Shown here one piece after another: positions 9,334-19,709 of a stretch of 64,000 nucleotides of DNA (position 1 is its first letter; every line of letters begins with the position of its first letter). Source of the stretch: JAODBQ01 sp047602055 (GTDB taxonomy: Bacteria; Actinomycetota; Acidimicrobiia; Acidimicrobiales; Ilumatobacteraceae); assembly GCA_047602055.1 (NCBI GenBank), contig JASGIG010000001.1, forward strand, positions 4,882,066 through 4,946,065. The letters are read 5' to 3'. A program made the translations under genes and the position numbers. The notes beneath the pieces were generated by a model. That model ran no database searches and was not told the DNA's origin. It worked only from the letters and a program-made list of their open reading frames with translations.

Positions 9334-12300
9334 CTAAAATCTGATGTTGGCGCCGACGTTGAAGGTCCTGGTAATGGGGAACAAATAGCCCATATCATTC
9401 TTGCCATTGTCGGCCAGCTCGGGGTCTATCCCATTGATGAGGTGCGAACCCCAGGTCAATAGATTATTCCCGTTGGCGTAGATCCGAATGCCTTTTATGC
9501 CGCTATGTCTGAGCAGCTTTTCATTCGGCGCCAGGCTGTACCCGATTTCAAGATTCTTCAACCTTTTGAAATTGTTGGATCGCAGCCAGAAATCGCTGAG
9601 CACAGCACTGTTGTTCTGTCCGCCGGCAAAAGAGATTTCGGGGTAAGAGATCTTTTCACCCTTTGCGTATTTCTCCGCAGTCCAGTGACCATCATAGGTC
9701 GACTGCAGCACCTCACCCACATTCTTCGCGAAAGGCGTGTTGAGAATATATCCAAACTGCGGGAATGACCCTTTAGCCGTCCCGATGAACAGGGCGCTCA
9801 TGTCAAAACCTTTGTAAGAAAATCCGAGGGAAAGGTTAAAGGCGATCTGGGGCAGATTGGGATATCCGATGGGCACTTCATCTTCGGAAGAGATTCTGGC
9901 CATCGCCGTTGATGTCCCGGAATTTAAGATCTCCCAGCTTGGCATTGTTGCCAAAGGTGTTATACGGGCGGTTGTTCAGCTCTTCCTGTGTATTATAGAA
10001 GCCATCAGTTTTGAGGCCTTTGTATTGACCGATCGAATAGCCCGTCTCGTTCATCCAGGGGTAAGGGTAAGGCGCTTCTGCCTCATAGTCTATCTTGTTT
10101 CTCGCGAAAGAGAAATTGCTTTTTACCCAGTAAGCGACCTGACCAATCTTGTCATTCCAGCCTGCCTCTATTTCCAATCCCTTGTTGGTGACCTTACCGA
10201 CATTCGCGGGGGGTACATTGCCCGCCGTGACGCCGTAGGTGCCGGGGATCGTTCCCAGGGTAACGAGGATATTGCTGCGTTTTTCCTGGAATACGGAAGT
10301 GGTGACCGACAATTTATCATTGATGAAACGAAGGTCTGCAGAGATATTGACCTTCTTCGCTCTCTCCCAGGTGATATCAGGATTTCCGAGCGCGGCCTCG
10401 AGCGCACCTGTATAATAGGGATTGGTGCTCGATCCGTTGGAGTTCCCGAAATAATAGCCATTGTAGGCGCTGGTGCTGTAAGCCCAGGTATTTGGCAGGT
10501 ACAGATAACGTCTTCCTCCCAGCTGATCGCTGCCGACCTCACCATAGGAGCCGCGGAATTTCACCCAGGTCACCCATTTGTTCTTGGGGAAAAACGATTC
10601 ATTGGAGAGGATCCAGCCACCCGAGATAGCGGGAAAGTAACCGAATCTTTTGCCGGGGGCAAACTGTTCGGTACCGTTGAGCCCCATGTTGAATTCAACG
10701 AGATAGCGTTCTTTGAAATTATAAGTAGTACGGCCAACCAGTCCCATCAATCCGGAGGGAGTATTAAAAGCCATCGAATTGGCTGTATATCGCTGGGCAT
10801 TCCCCAGGATCAGCGCCGTCACAGAGTGCGGGCCGAACCGGTGAGAATAGTCAATAGCCGCCTCGAGGTATACCTTTCTCCAGGTGGCGTTATCTACGTT
10901 GTCATAGGTCGTAGTGGGGTTAAGGATACCGCCGATAAACAAGATATTGGCGGGATTAGAGGGGTCGCGTACCGCGCTGTAAGTAGGGACGCTGTTGGTT
11001 TTTGCGTAGGCTTTTTGATAGCTGTCATCGTATGCCACGGAAAAATGAGCACTTAACCCTTTGGTCAGATAGTCCATCGTGTGCTTGAGGGTCAAATTGC
11101 TGGTCAGGGTCGTGACATAATACTGACGGATTCCAGAGGTAAGCAATTGTGCGATGGAGGAATAGCCGGAGCCGCCTTTCAACCCAAGCGGGTTGGTAGA
11201 ATCGCCGCCGTTGCCAATGAATCCGGTGACCAGATGGCCATTGACGATGCCGGGACCTGCGAAGGGGCTGCTTTCCAAATCACTTTGAATGATGGCCTGG
11301 TAACGATTGCCGATATCACTACCGCTGTTGTTGGCGCCGGGATATCTGGCGACCGAAGACTGGCCTGCGATATTGAAGGTGATCAGGAGATTTTTAACCA
11401 CATCGATATCGAAATTTGAACGGAAATTATAGCGTTGATAATTTGAATTATTGTTAGCCCCGCCATAGGAGGTGCTGGTCAAAATCCCCGTCTGGTGGAA
11501 ATAGCCCAGGGACGTAAAATATCTGATCTTACTGCTGCCTCCTGATACGTTCAGGTTATATTGCTGCTGTCCGCCAGTCCCGCCGAATTGCTCTTTATAA
11601 TAGTTATGGCTGGAGTAATACAGCGCCGGGCTATTTTTCAGGGCCGTTTTTTGGGCGTCGGTGAGGTTCATGGCATCCACTTCCGCGTTCGTATAGTCCC
11701 GGTTGTTTTGGAACTTCCAGATTTCGTCATCACTGAATTTAAGCACGTCATAGCTATTATCGCCAAAGGTCTTCGCATTGGCGACGGCCTCATTTCTAAG
11801 CGTGGCAAACTGGGCAGAATTGATCGTTTGCAGCAGGGAAGTTGCCTTGGTGAAACCATTATTGGCGGTGAAGCTGAACTGAGGCTTTGTGGCGGATCCT
11901 CTTTTGGTGGTTACGATGATGACGCCATTGGCGCCCCTGATCCCGTAAACCGCCGTTGACGAGGCATCTTTCAGGATGCTGATGCTTTCGATTTCGTTTG
12001 CGTCCATCGCATTCAAGACCACATAGGGTTGTTCAGCAGGCTGCTGAACCCCGTCGACCACGATCAGCGGGTCGGCGCCATTCAACGACGCAATACCCCG
12101 AATGTGAATCGTGGCAGAATTCTGGCCCGGTTCGCCGCTGGATTGTACGGCGCTGATGCCTGCGGTACGCCCTACCAGCATGTTGGTGATATTGGCTACC
12201 GGTGTTTGCACCAGGTCATTTCCACTGATGACACCAACGGCTCCCGTGACGGTGGGCGTCTTTTGTTTACCTGTAGCCAACGACCACTACATCGGATAAT

Positions 12301-12625
12301 TTGTTGGCATTGGGATTTTCTTCCAGGGAAATGTTCAGGACCGTCATCGTAGCCGTCACCTTCACCGTCTTGTTGAAATAACCGATGGAGGAAAATTCTA
12401 ATGTGACGCGCTTACGGAGACTTTGATGGTAAAATTACCCAGGCTATCTGCGATCCGGGATTGTCCGGCGGCGCTGATGCTGGTATTAGGCAGAGGAACG
12501 CCGTTCTTGCCTTTTACAGTACCGTGAATCTGTACGTTTTGGCTAAAACCGATCAGGGTCAGACAGCATAGGACAAATGTCGCGATGACATGACCGGCGA
12601 TTTGTTGAACGCCTCTTTTTCTCAT
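9334..12625 (-). pseudogene. SusC/RagA TonB-dependent transporter with three frame disruptions
   Basis: Joined across frames this is a standard SusC. It has a signal peptide from the ATG at 12625 (MRKRGVQQ...), a carboxypeptidase-like regulatory domain (IHGTVKGKNGVPLPNTSI), a TonB-box strand LSDVVVVGYG, plug motifs VANITNMLVGRTAGI and ILKDASSTAVYGIRGANGVI, and a barrel ending NVGANIRF. The frame breaks near 12,410 (one base missing, so the regulatory domain ends at a TAG), at 12,272 (one extra base in the GYG codons) and at about 9,900 (one extra C in GGCC, within the NGDG-R turn). Each break is repaired by one base and the flanking protein is well conserved. Sequencing error is therefore likelier than true decay. 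Its SusD partner follows. Confidence 0.88.
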
Positions 12626-12677
12626 AAGCAGTTTTTGTTGATAATGATGTTGTTGGAAAATAGCTGGTGAAAGGGAT

Positions 12678-12691
12678 ACCTGCATGCAGGT
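12678..12691. promoter_or_regulatory. 14-bp perfect palindrome upstream of a susC gene
   Basis: ACCTGCATGCAGGT reads identically on both strands. It lies 53 bases upstream of the susC start at 12625 and 136 bases after the end of the regulator gene. The position suits an operator or a 5'-UTR hairpin. The 12626-12826 gap shows no clear TTTG / TAnnTTTG promoter. Function is not established. Confidence 0.3.
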
Positions 12692-12826
12692 GATGGTGGG
12701 TGACAGGTTTGGTACATAGCGCAATCGCTTTGCAGTTTTAAATTTTTGGTTATCGATTCAAATTTGTCAATAAATGATCACTTACCCGAGGGGGGAATTC
12801 GTAAAAAAAAGGGACGAATTCATAAA

Positions 12827-15800
12827 TTATAAGGGGAGAGAATCGTTTTTGTCCGTCTTTTCCGCTTTACCGGATAAATTTCTGTACCGGTGGATGAAAT
12901 CGGCAGGCTTCATTCCAAAGAGTTTGAAAAACTGTTCGCGGAAATATTTGACATCGTTGAAACCTGTCAGAAAGGCGACCTCTGATGTCTTTTTATTGGT
13001 TTGCATGAGGAGCTGACAGCTTTTCTCAGTCGCAGGTACCGGATGAAGACATTCACCGTAAGCCCCGAAACGGCCTTGATCTTTTTATACAGATTGGGAT
13101 GACTCATCCCTATTTCGCGGCAAAAGGCGGGTATGGTAAAATCCGGGTCATCCAGGTGGTTTTCAATAATCTGGATACAACGCTCGATAAACTCTTTGTG
13201 ATCGTCGTCAACCCCTGCCAGCGGTTTGAGCGTTACCGTATTGAAAAAATATTGCTGCAGCCTGTTTCTGCCTTTCAATATATTTTGGACACGGGCCAGG
13301 ATCAGGTCTTTGTCGAATGGTTTGGTAATATAATCCTCTGCCCCACCCTCGATCCCCTTCAGTCTGGAGGCTTCGGAGGCGCTGGCTGTCAGGAGTATGA
13401 CGGGGATATGGGCCAACTCGTCGGTTTCCTTAATTTTCCTGCAAAGATCAATGCCACTCATTTCAGGCATGATCACATCACTGATCACAATTTCAGGCAT
13501 CTCTTTGGCGACCAATTTAAATGCATCTGTGCCATCAGCCGCTTCATATATTATAAATATCGATTTGAATATTTCTCTCAGATAGGCACGCAATTCCGCA
13601 TTGTCATCGGCAACAACCATCTTAGGCAAACCGGACATAATATGATCGATTACCTGCGATTCGTTGTGCTCCAGGCTGATGACAGGTTCGACGATCAGCT
13701 CAGGATCTTCCACCAGGCTCCTGCAAAATGCGGGTGCCTTTCAGGTCTTCTATGGGTAGCGAAGCTTCTTTGGGGACATCCAAATGACGGTTGCCTTTTA
13801 ACAGACAGAGCCGAAATTGAGTCCCCTTACCTGGCTCGCTTTGATATTGCAGATCGCCCTTGTGCGCCAATGCTAATTTCCGCGAAACATACAAACCGAT
13901 ACCGAACCCGGTTTGAGACCCCTTGCCGGCATTGTCAGCCTGGTAAAACACGTCGAATAATTTATTACCTACATCCGGAGCAATGCCGACACCGGTATCG
14001 GCCACCAATACCTGGACCTTTTTTTCGGTTTCGATCAATTCCAGGGTAATTTTCCCATGGGGAGGTGTATACTTGAATGCGTTGGATAGCAGGTTGAATA
14101 AAATGATCTCAATTTTTTCCCGGTCGCCATAGATCAGCATCCGATGATCGGGTTTGACATATTCAAACGAGATTTGGTTAGCAGCCGCATGCTGGTGAAA
14201 GCTGAGAAAGACTTCGCGGCAGGTTTCCGACAGATCAAATTCTCCGATTCGCATCTGTTGGTCAACAGATTCGACTTTCCGGAAGAGCAACAACTGATCT
14301 ACCAGGCTGAGAAGGCGGCGTGCATTCCGATGGATCAGGCCTGCTTTCTTATGTACCGGATCCGGGTATTCATCCGATAGCAATTCCTTCAGCGGGTTGA
14401 GGATCAGGGTCAGCGGGGTACGAAATTCATGGGAGATATGCGTGAAGAAAGCGATTCGTTTCTCCGCGATCTCTTTTTCTTTTTCGCTCTCGAAATGGGC
14501 GAGTTTTATTTCATAGCGTAGGCGTTCCTGTCTTTTTGTATATAATAAATAGGTGTAAATCAGTAAGGCGATAAGGAGGAGACAGATGCTATAGGTCCAC
14601 CAGGTCCTGTACCAGGGTGGCAGGACTACGATTTGCAGGAGAGTACGTTCTTCTCCCCACCGTCCATCGGCGTTCATGATTTTCACTGTAAAGGCATAGG
14701 TGCCTTCACGCAAGTGAGCATAATTGGCGATCCGGCTATTGCCTACCAGGTTCCAGTCTTTGTCCCATCCTTTTAAATAATAAGCGTATTTCAGCTTGTC
14801 GACATCGGAATAGGCCGGCGCGCTATAGTCCAGCGATATGACAGCTTTGTCATAAGGAATGCTGACCTGTGCAATACCATTGCCATCGCGCCGGGAGACA
14901 TAGGAATCATCGTCCTGGATGGGAGTATTGTTGATGCGTAGACCGGTCAGAAACAGATTGAGGTCGGCTTTTCTATCAGAGATGCTATCGGGATGAAACA
15001 CATTGAAACCTTTGATGCCTCCAAAAAGAAACTCGCCCGATTTGAGCACCAGGGCTGCATTGAAACTAAATTGGTTGCTCTGTAATCCATCGGACGCCGA
15101 AAAATTCCGGCATGTCCTTGAGACGGGGTCGAATTTGCAGAGTCCATTGTATGTGCTTAACCAGAGATTGCCTTTTCTGTCCTCGAGGATCCGAAGGATG
15201 GTATTATTGGGAAGTCCGTCCTTTGTCGTGATCCGATCGTAGGTACCTTTTTGCCTGTCGAAAAGCAACAAGCCCCCGCTTTCGGTACCGACCCAAAAAT
15301 GATGGTGTCTGTCTTCATGGATGGAGCGGACGGGGTAGCCCATCTTATAGATCTTGTGCTTTTTGGATATTGTATCCAGTCTGACGAGAGAAGTATAGGT
15401 ACCGCCCCACATATCACCGGCACTGTCCTCTGCCAGCACCTGGAAATTATTGATGGCATTGTCAAATAAGTCGAAACGGTCTGTGGTACGATTGTAGGTA
15501 TACAGATGTCCATCATTGGTGGTACTGACCCAAAGGCGCCGATGGCTGTCTTCGAATACGACCCAGACATTGTATTCATCCCCCCCGGTCACCGGATTAT
15601 GACAGAGATAACGCTTGAATTGCCCTGTGGCCATATCCAGGCGATTGAGCCCGTTGAACCAGGAGGCAACCCATAGCGAATGGGTATAGTCCTCGGTCAT
15701 ATTGGTAATGAAATTACCGCTGATGCTGTTGACATTCCTTTCATACACATACCGGGAGAAGGTATTGGCCGCCCTGTTCCAGCGAGTCAGTCCTGCACCA

Positions 15801-16909
15801 TCGGTACCGATCCATACATCGGATTTGTCGTCTTCACAAAAAGAGAGAATAAAATCTCCGGCGCCCCCCCGGCTGGTATTGATGGATATCTTTCGAAAGG
15901 AAGTTGCTTTGGTTTCGAGGATATTGATGCCACCCCGCAGCGTACCCACCCATTTTCTGCCATCGGCGTCTTCATAAAGGGCGTAGATGGCATTGCTATT
16001 GATGCCTCCGTCTTTGTCTGATTGATACGGGATCGGGGATGTTGCACCGGCAGGAAGCATCAGCAAACCTCCGCCATCCGATCCGATCCAAATGGTGTGT
16101 TGCTTGTCCTCTATGATCGAATTCACTTTTATCCAATAGTGAAACCAATCGGGACCAAAGGTTTTGGAGAGGCAGTTGAAGGTATAAAGACCGTTATCCG
16201 TGCCCACCAGGATCTCTCCGTTGGAACGCATCCAGGCGCAAACTGCCTGTTGCACATCAGCATTAACTACCTGCAGGCGCTGTTTTTTTACATCATACCG
16301 GCACATGCCCGCTCCGTTCACAAATACCCAGATATTCTGCTGTACACTGTCATAGCAGATGCAGGTCACGCTGTAATTGGCGATCGTACCGGTCTTGCCG
16401 TCCAATGGGATTTGTTTTCCCGTCAGCTTATTACCAGAGAAAATGATCAGGCCATGCGCCTGAGAAGCCACCATCATCGTATCCCCGACCCGGACGATCC
16501 TATGAATTTCCTCCGTCAGGGTTTGAGGGCTATTTTTGGCAAGGGGGAAATAACTTACCGGCCGGAAACGGCCTTTGCCGGGGTCATAGACGCTGACCCC
16601 TGACAGCCCACCGACCCAGATGCGATGGAATGCGTCGCCAGCGATGGTATAAATATGGTTACCTGATAAGCTGGAAGAGTCCCCAATGACATTTCTAAAA
16701 ATCTGGAAGGAGTATCCGTCATACCTGTTGAGGCCATCATAGGAGCCGAACCACATAAAACCCTGGTAGTCCTGATAAATGCAGGTGACCTCATTGTTCG
16801 ACAGCCCCTGATCTATCCCCAGATATCTTACGACAAAAGGATCGGCAGCATGACTTACATTGACAAAACCTACAAAAAAGCAACAAAGGAAAAGCGCGAG
16901 TCTTCTCAT
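12827..16909 (-). pseudogene. Hybrid two-component system regulator (HTCS, SusR-like) with two frame disruptions
   Basis: Joined across frames it is about 1,360 residues. After a signal peptide come two-component propeller (Reg_prop) repeats such as GLSNNEVTCIYQDYQGFMWFG (residues 30-680), a Y_Y_Y domain (to about 755) and a membrane helix (about 765-790). The kinase follows, with phospho-acceptor His827 in ISHEFRTPL and an ATPase part with DTGVGIAP and GFGIGLYV. Next is a receiver with phospho-Asp in ISDVIMPEMSG, then an AraC-type helix-turn-helix ending TGFNDVKYFREQFFKLFGMKP. Frames break near 13,720 (one extra G in GG) and near 13,018 (one base missing). The true stop is at 12,827. It would sense the periplasmic oligosaccharide and activate the flanking PUL. 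The breaks are probably sequencing errors. Confidence 0.9.
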
Positions 16910-16954
16910 TTAGCAGTACGAAATATCGCTTCTAACCGCAACAACATCTCATTC

Positions 16955-16986
16955 CAAATCTATAACAAAAACTTTTAAAAGTCAAA
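16955..16986 (-). promoter_or_regulatory. Bacteroidota -33/-7 promoter of the HTCS regulator
   Basis: On the minus strand TTTG (complement of 16983-16986), a 20-base spacer and TAGATTTG (complement of 16955-16962) match the Bacteroidota housekeeping consensus TTTG-N19-21-TAnnTTTG. The -7 box ends 45 bases before the regulator start at 16909. This indicates a separate promoter for the regulator. Confidence 0.6.
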
Positions 16987-17036
16987 AAGACAATTAATCG
17001 GCGTCCGGAGAGCCGATATATCGGGGTCATATGTAT

Positions 17037-17066
17037 CCCTACGGGCTATTCACACAGCCCGTAGGG
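17037..17066 (-). terminator. Strong hairpin after the IPT/TIG gene
   Basis: CCCTACGGGCT and AGCCCGTAGGG form a perfect 11-bp stem with an 8-base loop. It lies 18 bases beyond the stop of the IPT/TIG gene. No clear U-run follows on the minus strand, so it may be an intrinsic terminator of the weak type or an mRNA 3'-end stabiliser for the sulfatase operon. Confidence 0.5.
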
Positions 17067-17083
17067 CCGAAGCAGGCAGCCGG

Positions 17084-18475
17084 TTAAAACGAGGACACGA
17101 AACCAAATTTGAAATAATACAGAAAAGTGTCGTTAGTAGACGACATGTACTGAGCATCGCCATTGTTGTCGACAATAGACAGCTGAAATTTAAGCGACTG
17201 GTTACCGTTACCGCTTACGGGCAGCAAATAGCCGAAGTTGAGCTCGGGATAAAAGAATACATTTTTTGCGCCGGTATTAAAGAAAGAAGCAAATTGTTGA
17301 TTGCTGCCGACAACTGCCGGGAAATTACCATACAGAGACACGTATCCGTTGTTGTGCTGGAAGGTTTTGATAAAGCCAAGCCGGGGATGGATTACGCCAG
17401 GTGAAAAATTGGTTGAAGTGCCGGCTTTTTCATCGAAATAGGAAACCTTTTTGACGAGGACGTTGCATTCCATCGCAAAAAGCCAGCTCGAGCCATCATT
17501 TCTGTCCATCATAATATCTTCTTCCACCCGCAGGCCAAAAGAGCTGAGATCCGGCGAGAGAAACTTGGGGCCCACTTTCTGCATGGTGCTATCTGTCCCC
17601 AGCGCATTTCCCCAAAGCCGGACGTTGAACGAGGATCTGCCTTTTTTGGAAATGCGGGCATAGTCGAATTGAGGGGTCGGGATGAGGGTGAGGCCATTCC
17701 CGAAATCGGGGAGATTGATATCTGCATTGGCGGCGGCGGTAGGGGTAGTGCTGCCATCATTCGGGTAGTCCACTTCACCGCCGGGTGTAAACAACGCCAG
17801 GCTGGAGATCGTGGCGGCATCTTTCATGGGCAGGAAAATCACCGTTTCTGAGAGAACGAATGCCTTCACCTCGTCTTCGCCGTTGATGGAGATGGTTACA
17901 TCTCCTATAAAATTGGTTCCGTTGATGGTCAGAGACGAGCTGCCCTGCTGCTGTTTATGCGCCACGCTGGTTATCGTGGGCGGATTGACATATACAAAAC
18001 CAGTACGGGCAGCCGAGGAGCCCTGGGCATTTGTGACTACGATGTTGCCAGCAGCAGCACCAGGAGCAGCGGCAGCAAGACCTATCCTGGCGAATAATTT
18101 CGTGGGGGAGACCACCACGACCTCGATGGCGGCTTGTCCTTCGAAAGTCACTGTGGTCACTTTATCAAAATGGGTTCCTGTGAGGGTTATGATAGAATTG
18201 AGACCACCATAGATCTTCCCATTACCCTCAATGGTAGGCTGGGCGTCTGACGCATCCGGAACTCTCTGGGCTTCTGGTCTCTGGGCATCTGGTATCAGGG
18301 CCGCCGCCTTTGCTTGATCCATCGTACTCTTCGCGACCGCGGCTGGCTTTAGCTCGATCTTGTACCGGTTGGATTTTGCCAGAAACGCGGGCGCCAGCTG
18401 CGCGGAAGCGGGTGTTGTCTGCAGGGCCAAAAAGACAAATAGGGCGATTAATGGCAGGCGGGAAGCTGCTTTCAT
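17084..18475 (-). CDS. Secreted IPT/TIG-domain protein with probable outer-membrane C-terminal domain
   Basis: The 463-residue protein has a signal peptide ending TPASAQ. An Ala/Pro/Gln-rich spacer (residues 45-80) carries imperfect repeats of AQRPEAQR. Two IPT/TIG immunoglobulin-like domains follow: residues 85-165 (NSIITLTGTHFDKVTTVTFEGQ) and 168-250 (SSLTINGTNFIGDVTISINGE). The last 200 residues are rich in alternating beta strands with aromatic ends (VSLYGNFPAVVG, FFYPELNFGYLLPV, final KFGFVSSF), which looks like a small outer-membrane barrel. I do not recognise a named family for the whole. It ends the sulfatase operon, 68 bases after the FGE gene, so a role in substrate binding or enzyme display at the surface is possible. 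That is inference only. Confidence 0.7.
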   Translation of the reverse strand: MKAASRLPLIALFVFLALQTTPASAQLAPAFLAKSNRYKIELKPAAVAKSTMDQAKAAALIPDAQRPEAQRVPDASDAQPTIEGNGKIYGGLNSIITLTGTHFDKVTTVTFEGQAAIEVVVVSPTKLFARIGLAAAAPGAAAGNIVVTNAQGSSAARTGFVYVNPPTITSVAHKQQQGSSSLTINGTNFIGDVTISINGEDEVKAFVLSETVIFLPMKDAATISSLALFTPGGEVDYPNDGSTTPTAAANADINLPDFGNGLTLIPTPQFDYARISKKGRSSFNVRLWGNALGTDSTMQKVGPKFLSPDLSSFGLRVEEDIMMDRNDGSSWLFAMECNVLVKKVSYFDEKAGTSTNFSPGVIHPRLGFIKTFQHNNGYVSLYGNFPAVVGSNQQFASFFNTGAKNVFFYPELNFGYLLPVSGNGNQSLKFQLSIVDNNGDAQYMSSTNDTFLYYFKFGFVSSF

Positions 18476-18543
18476 ACAATAAAGTTTTTTTATTATACGG
18501 AAAGATCAGTCTTATTGCCCCGCAAGTCAAGGGGAAAAACACC

Positions 18544-19704
18544 CTATTTTGATGAGCCGATATCACTCACACACCGGAAACCCAGGTTATTCGAGGCGCT
18601 GCTCTCCTCTCCTTTTCCGCGGCTGCCGGCGAGATACCGGATGCAATACTCATCACTACAGAGAAAAGACCCACCACGTTGGACACGTTTGACTGCGCCG
18701 GGCTCTTCGGGATCATAGCTTTCTTTGGGTCCTTTGGGGTTGAGCGGTGTGCTTTCGGCGTAATAGTCGGGGCGGTAATAGTCGGCGCACCATTCCCAGA
18801 CATTCCCCTCCATATCATATAGACCGAAGGCATTGGCTGGGAAGGATTGCACTTTTGCCACACCGTCATAACCGTCTTCTTTGAGATTCTTGTACGGAAA
18901 TTCTCCCTGGAAGATATTGGCAACCCATTGGCCACGGGGCTTCAGGCTATCGCCCCAGTAATAGGGATGCGTTCCTTTACCCGCGCGGGCTGCATACTCC
19001 CACTCGGCTTCGGTTGGCAGTCGTTTGCCGGCCCATTTTGCATAGGCGGCCGCATCTACATAGCTGACCTGCGTAACGGGTTCGCTTTCGTGACCGGCGA
19101 TGCTGCTGCCGGGGCCTTTGGGTTGCCGCCAGCTGGCGCCGGGGATATACTTCCACCAGCCCATCGGATCGTTGAGAGACACGGCATGCGAAGGCGGCGA
19201 AAAGACACCAGAACCCGGTACCAACTTATCTGCTGGTACACCCGGAAAGTCTTTGGGATCCAACGGACGTTCGGCGACCGTCTTGTACCCGGTAGCTTTC
19301 ACGAAGGCAGCAAACTGAGCATTTGTCACCTCATGGACATCCATATAATAGGAAGTGAGGGAGACTTCATGGACAGGCGCGGCGTCAGGAAAACGATCGT
19401 CGGTAGTGCCCATCGCGAATTTGCCGGTGCGGATCAGGACCATGCGGCCTGTATCGGGGGAGGCTGGCGCGGACGAGCCAGTTTCGGATGAGCTAATGTC
19501 GGACGAAGATGCGAAGGACGAGGATGAGCTTGACGAATCGGAGGCATTTGCCAGGAGACTGGCATAGGCCAGCTTGCGCGCCGAAGGCGCCTTGCAAAGA
19601 AAACATTCCTTTTTGTCGCCCGATTGCCGTCTGATCAGCAGGAAAGCGCCTACTGCGAAAGCGAGGACAAAGGGAGTACTATATAACAACAAACGTTTAC
19701 GCAT
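18544..19704 (-). CDS. Formylglycine-generating enzyme (FGE/SUMF1), membrane-anchored
   Basis: The 386-residue protein has one N-terminal membrane helix (about residues 5-25) and a linker very rich in Ser (residues 57-80). The FGE-sulfatase domain runs from about residue 88 (GRMVLIRTGKFAMGT) to the end. Both copper-binding, redox-active cysteines of true FGEs are present, in RGGSFLC(349)SDEYC(354)IRY, followed by SSASNNLGFRC. The W(E)WCADYY and RLPTEAEWEYAARAG motifs are also intact. FGE oxidises the Cys of CxPSR/CxPTR in S1 sulfatases to formylglycine using oxygen. All six sulfatases nearby are of the Cys type. The gene lies 6 bases after a sulfatase gene. Since the domain appears to be outside the inner membrane, it probably acts on sulfatases during or after export. 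Confidence 0.9.
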   Translation of the reverse strand: MRKRLLLYSTPFVLAFAVGAFLLIRRQSGDKKECFLCKAPSARKLAYASLLANASDSSSSSSSFASSSDISSSETGSSAPASPDTGRMVLIRTGKFAMGTTDDRFPDAAPVHEVSLTSYYMDVHEVTNAQFAAFVKATGYKTVAERPLDPKDFPGVPADKLVPGSGVFSPPSHAVSLNDPMGWWKYIPGASWRQPKGPGSSIAGHESEPVTQVSYVDAAAYAKWAGKRLPTEAEWEYAARAGKGTHPYYWGDSLKPRGQWVANIFQGEFPYKNLKEDGYDGVAKVQSFPANAFGLYDMEGNVWEWCADYYRPDYYAESTPLNPKGPKESYDPEEPGAVKRVQRGGSFLCSDEYCIRYLAGSRGKGEESSASNNLGFRCVSDIGSSK

Positions 19705-19709
19705 GGCTT

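Noticed and set aside
9857..11056. 399-codon plus-strand open frame opposite the frameshifted susC
   Set aside because: It has no recognisable domain and mirrors conserved SusC codons on the other strand.
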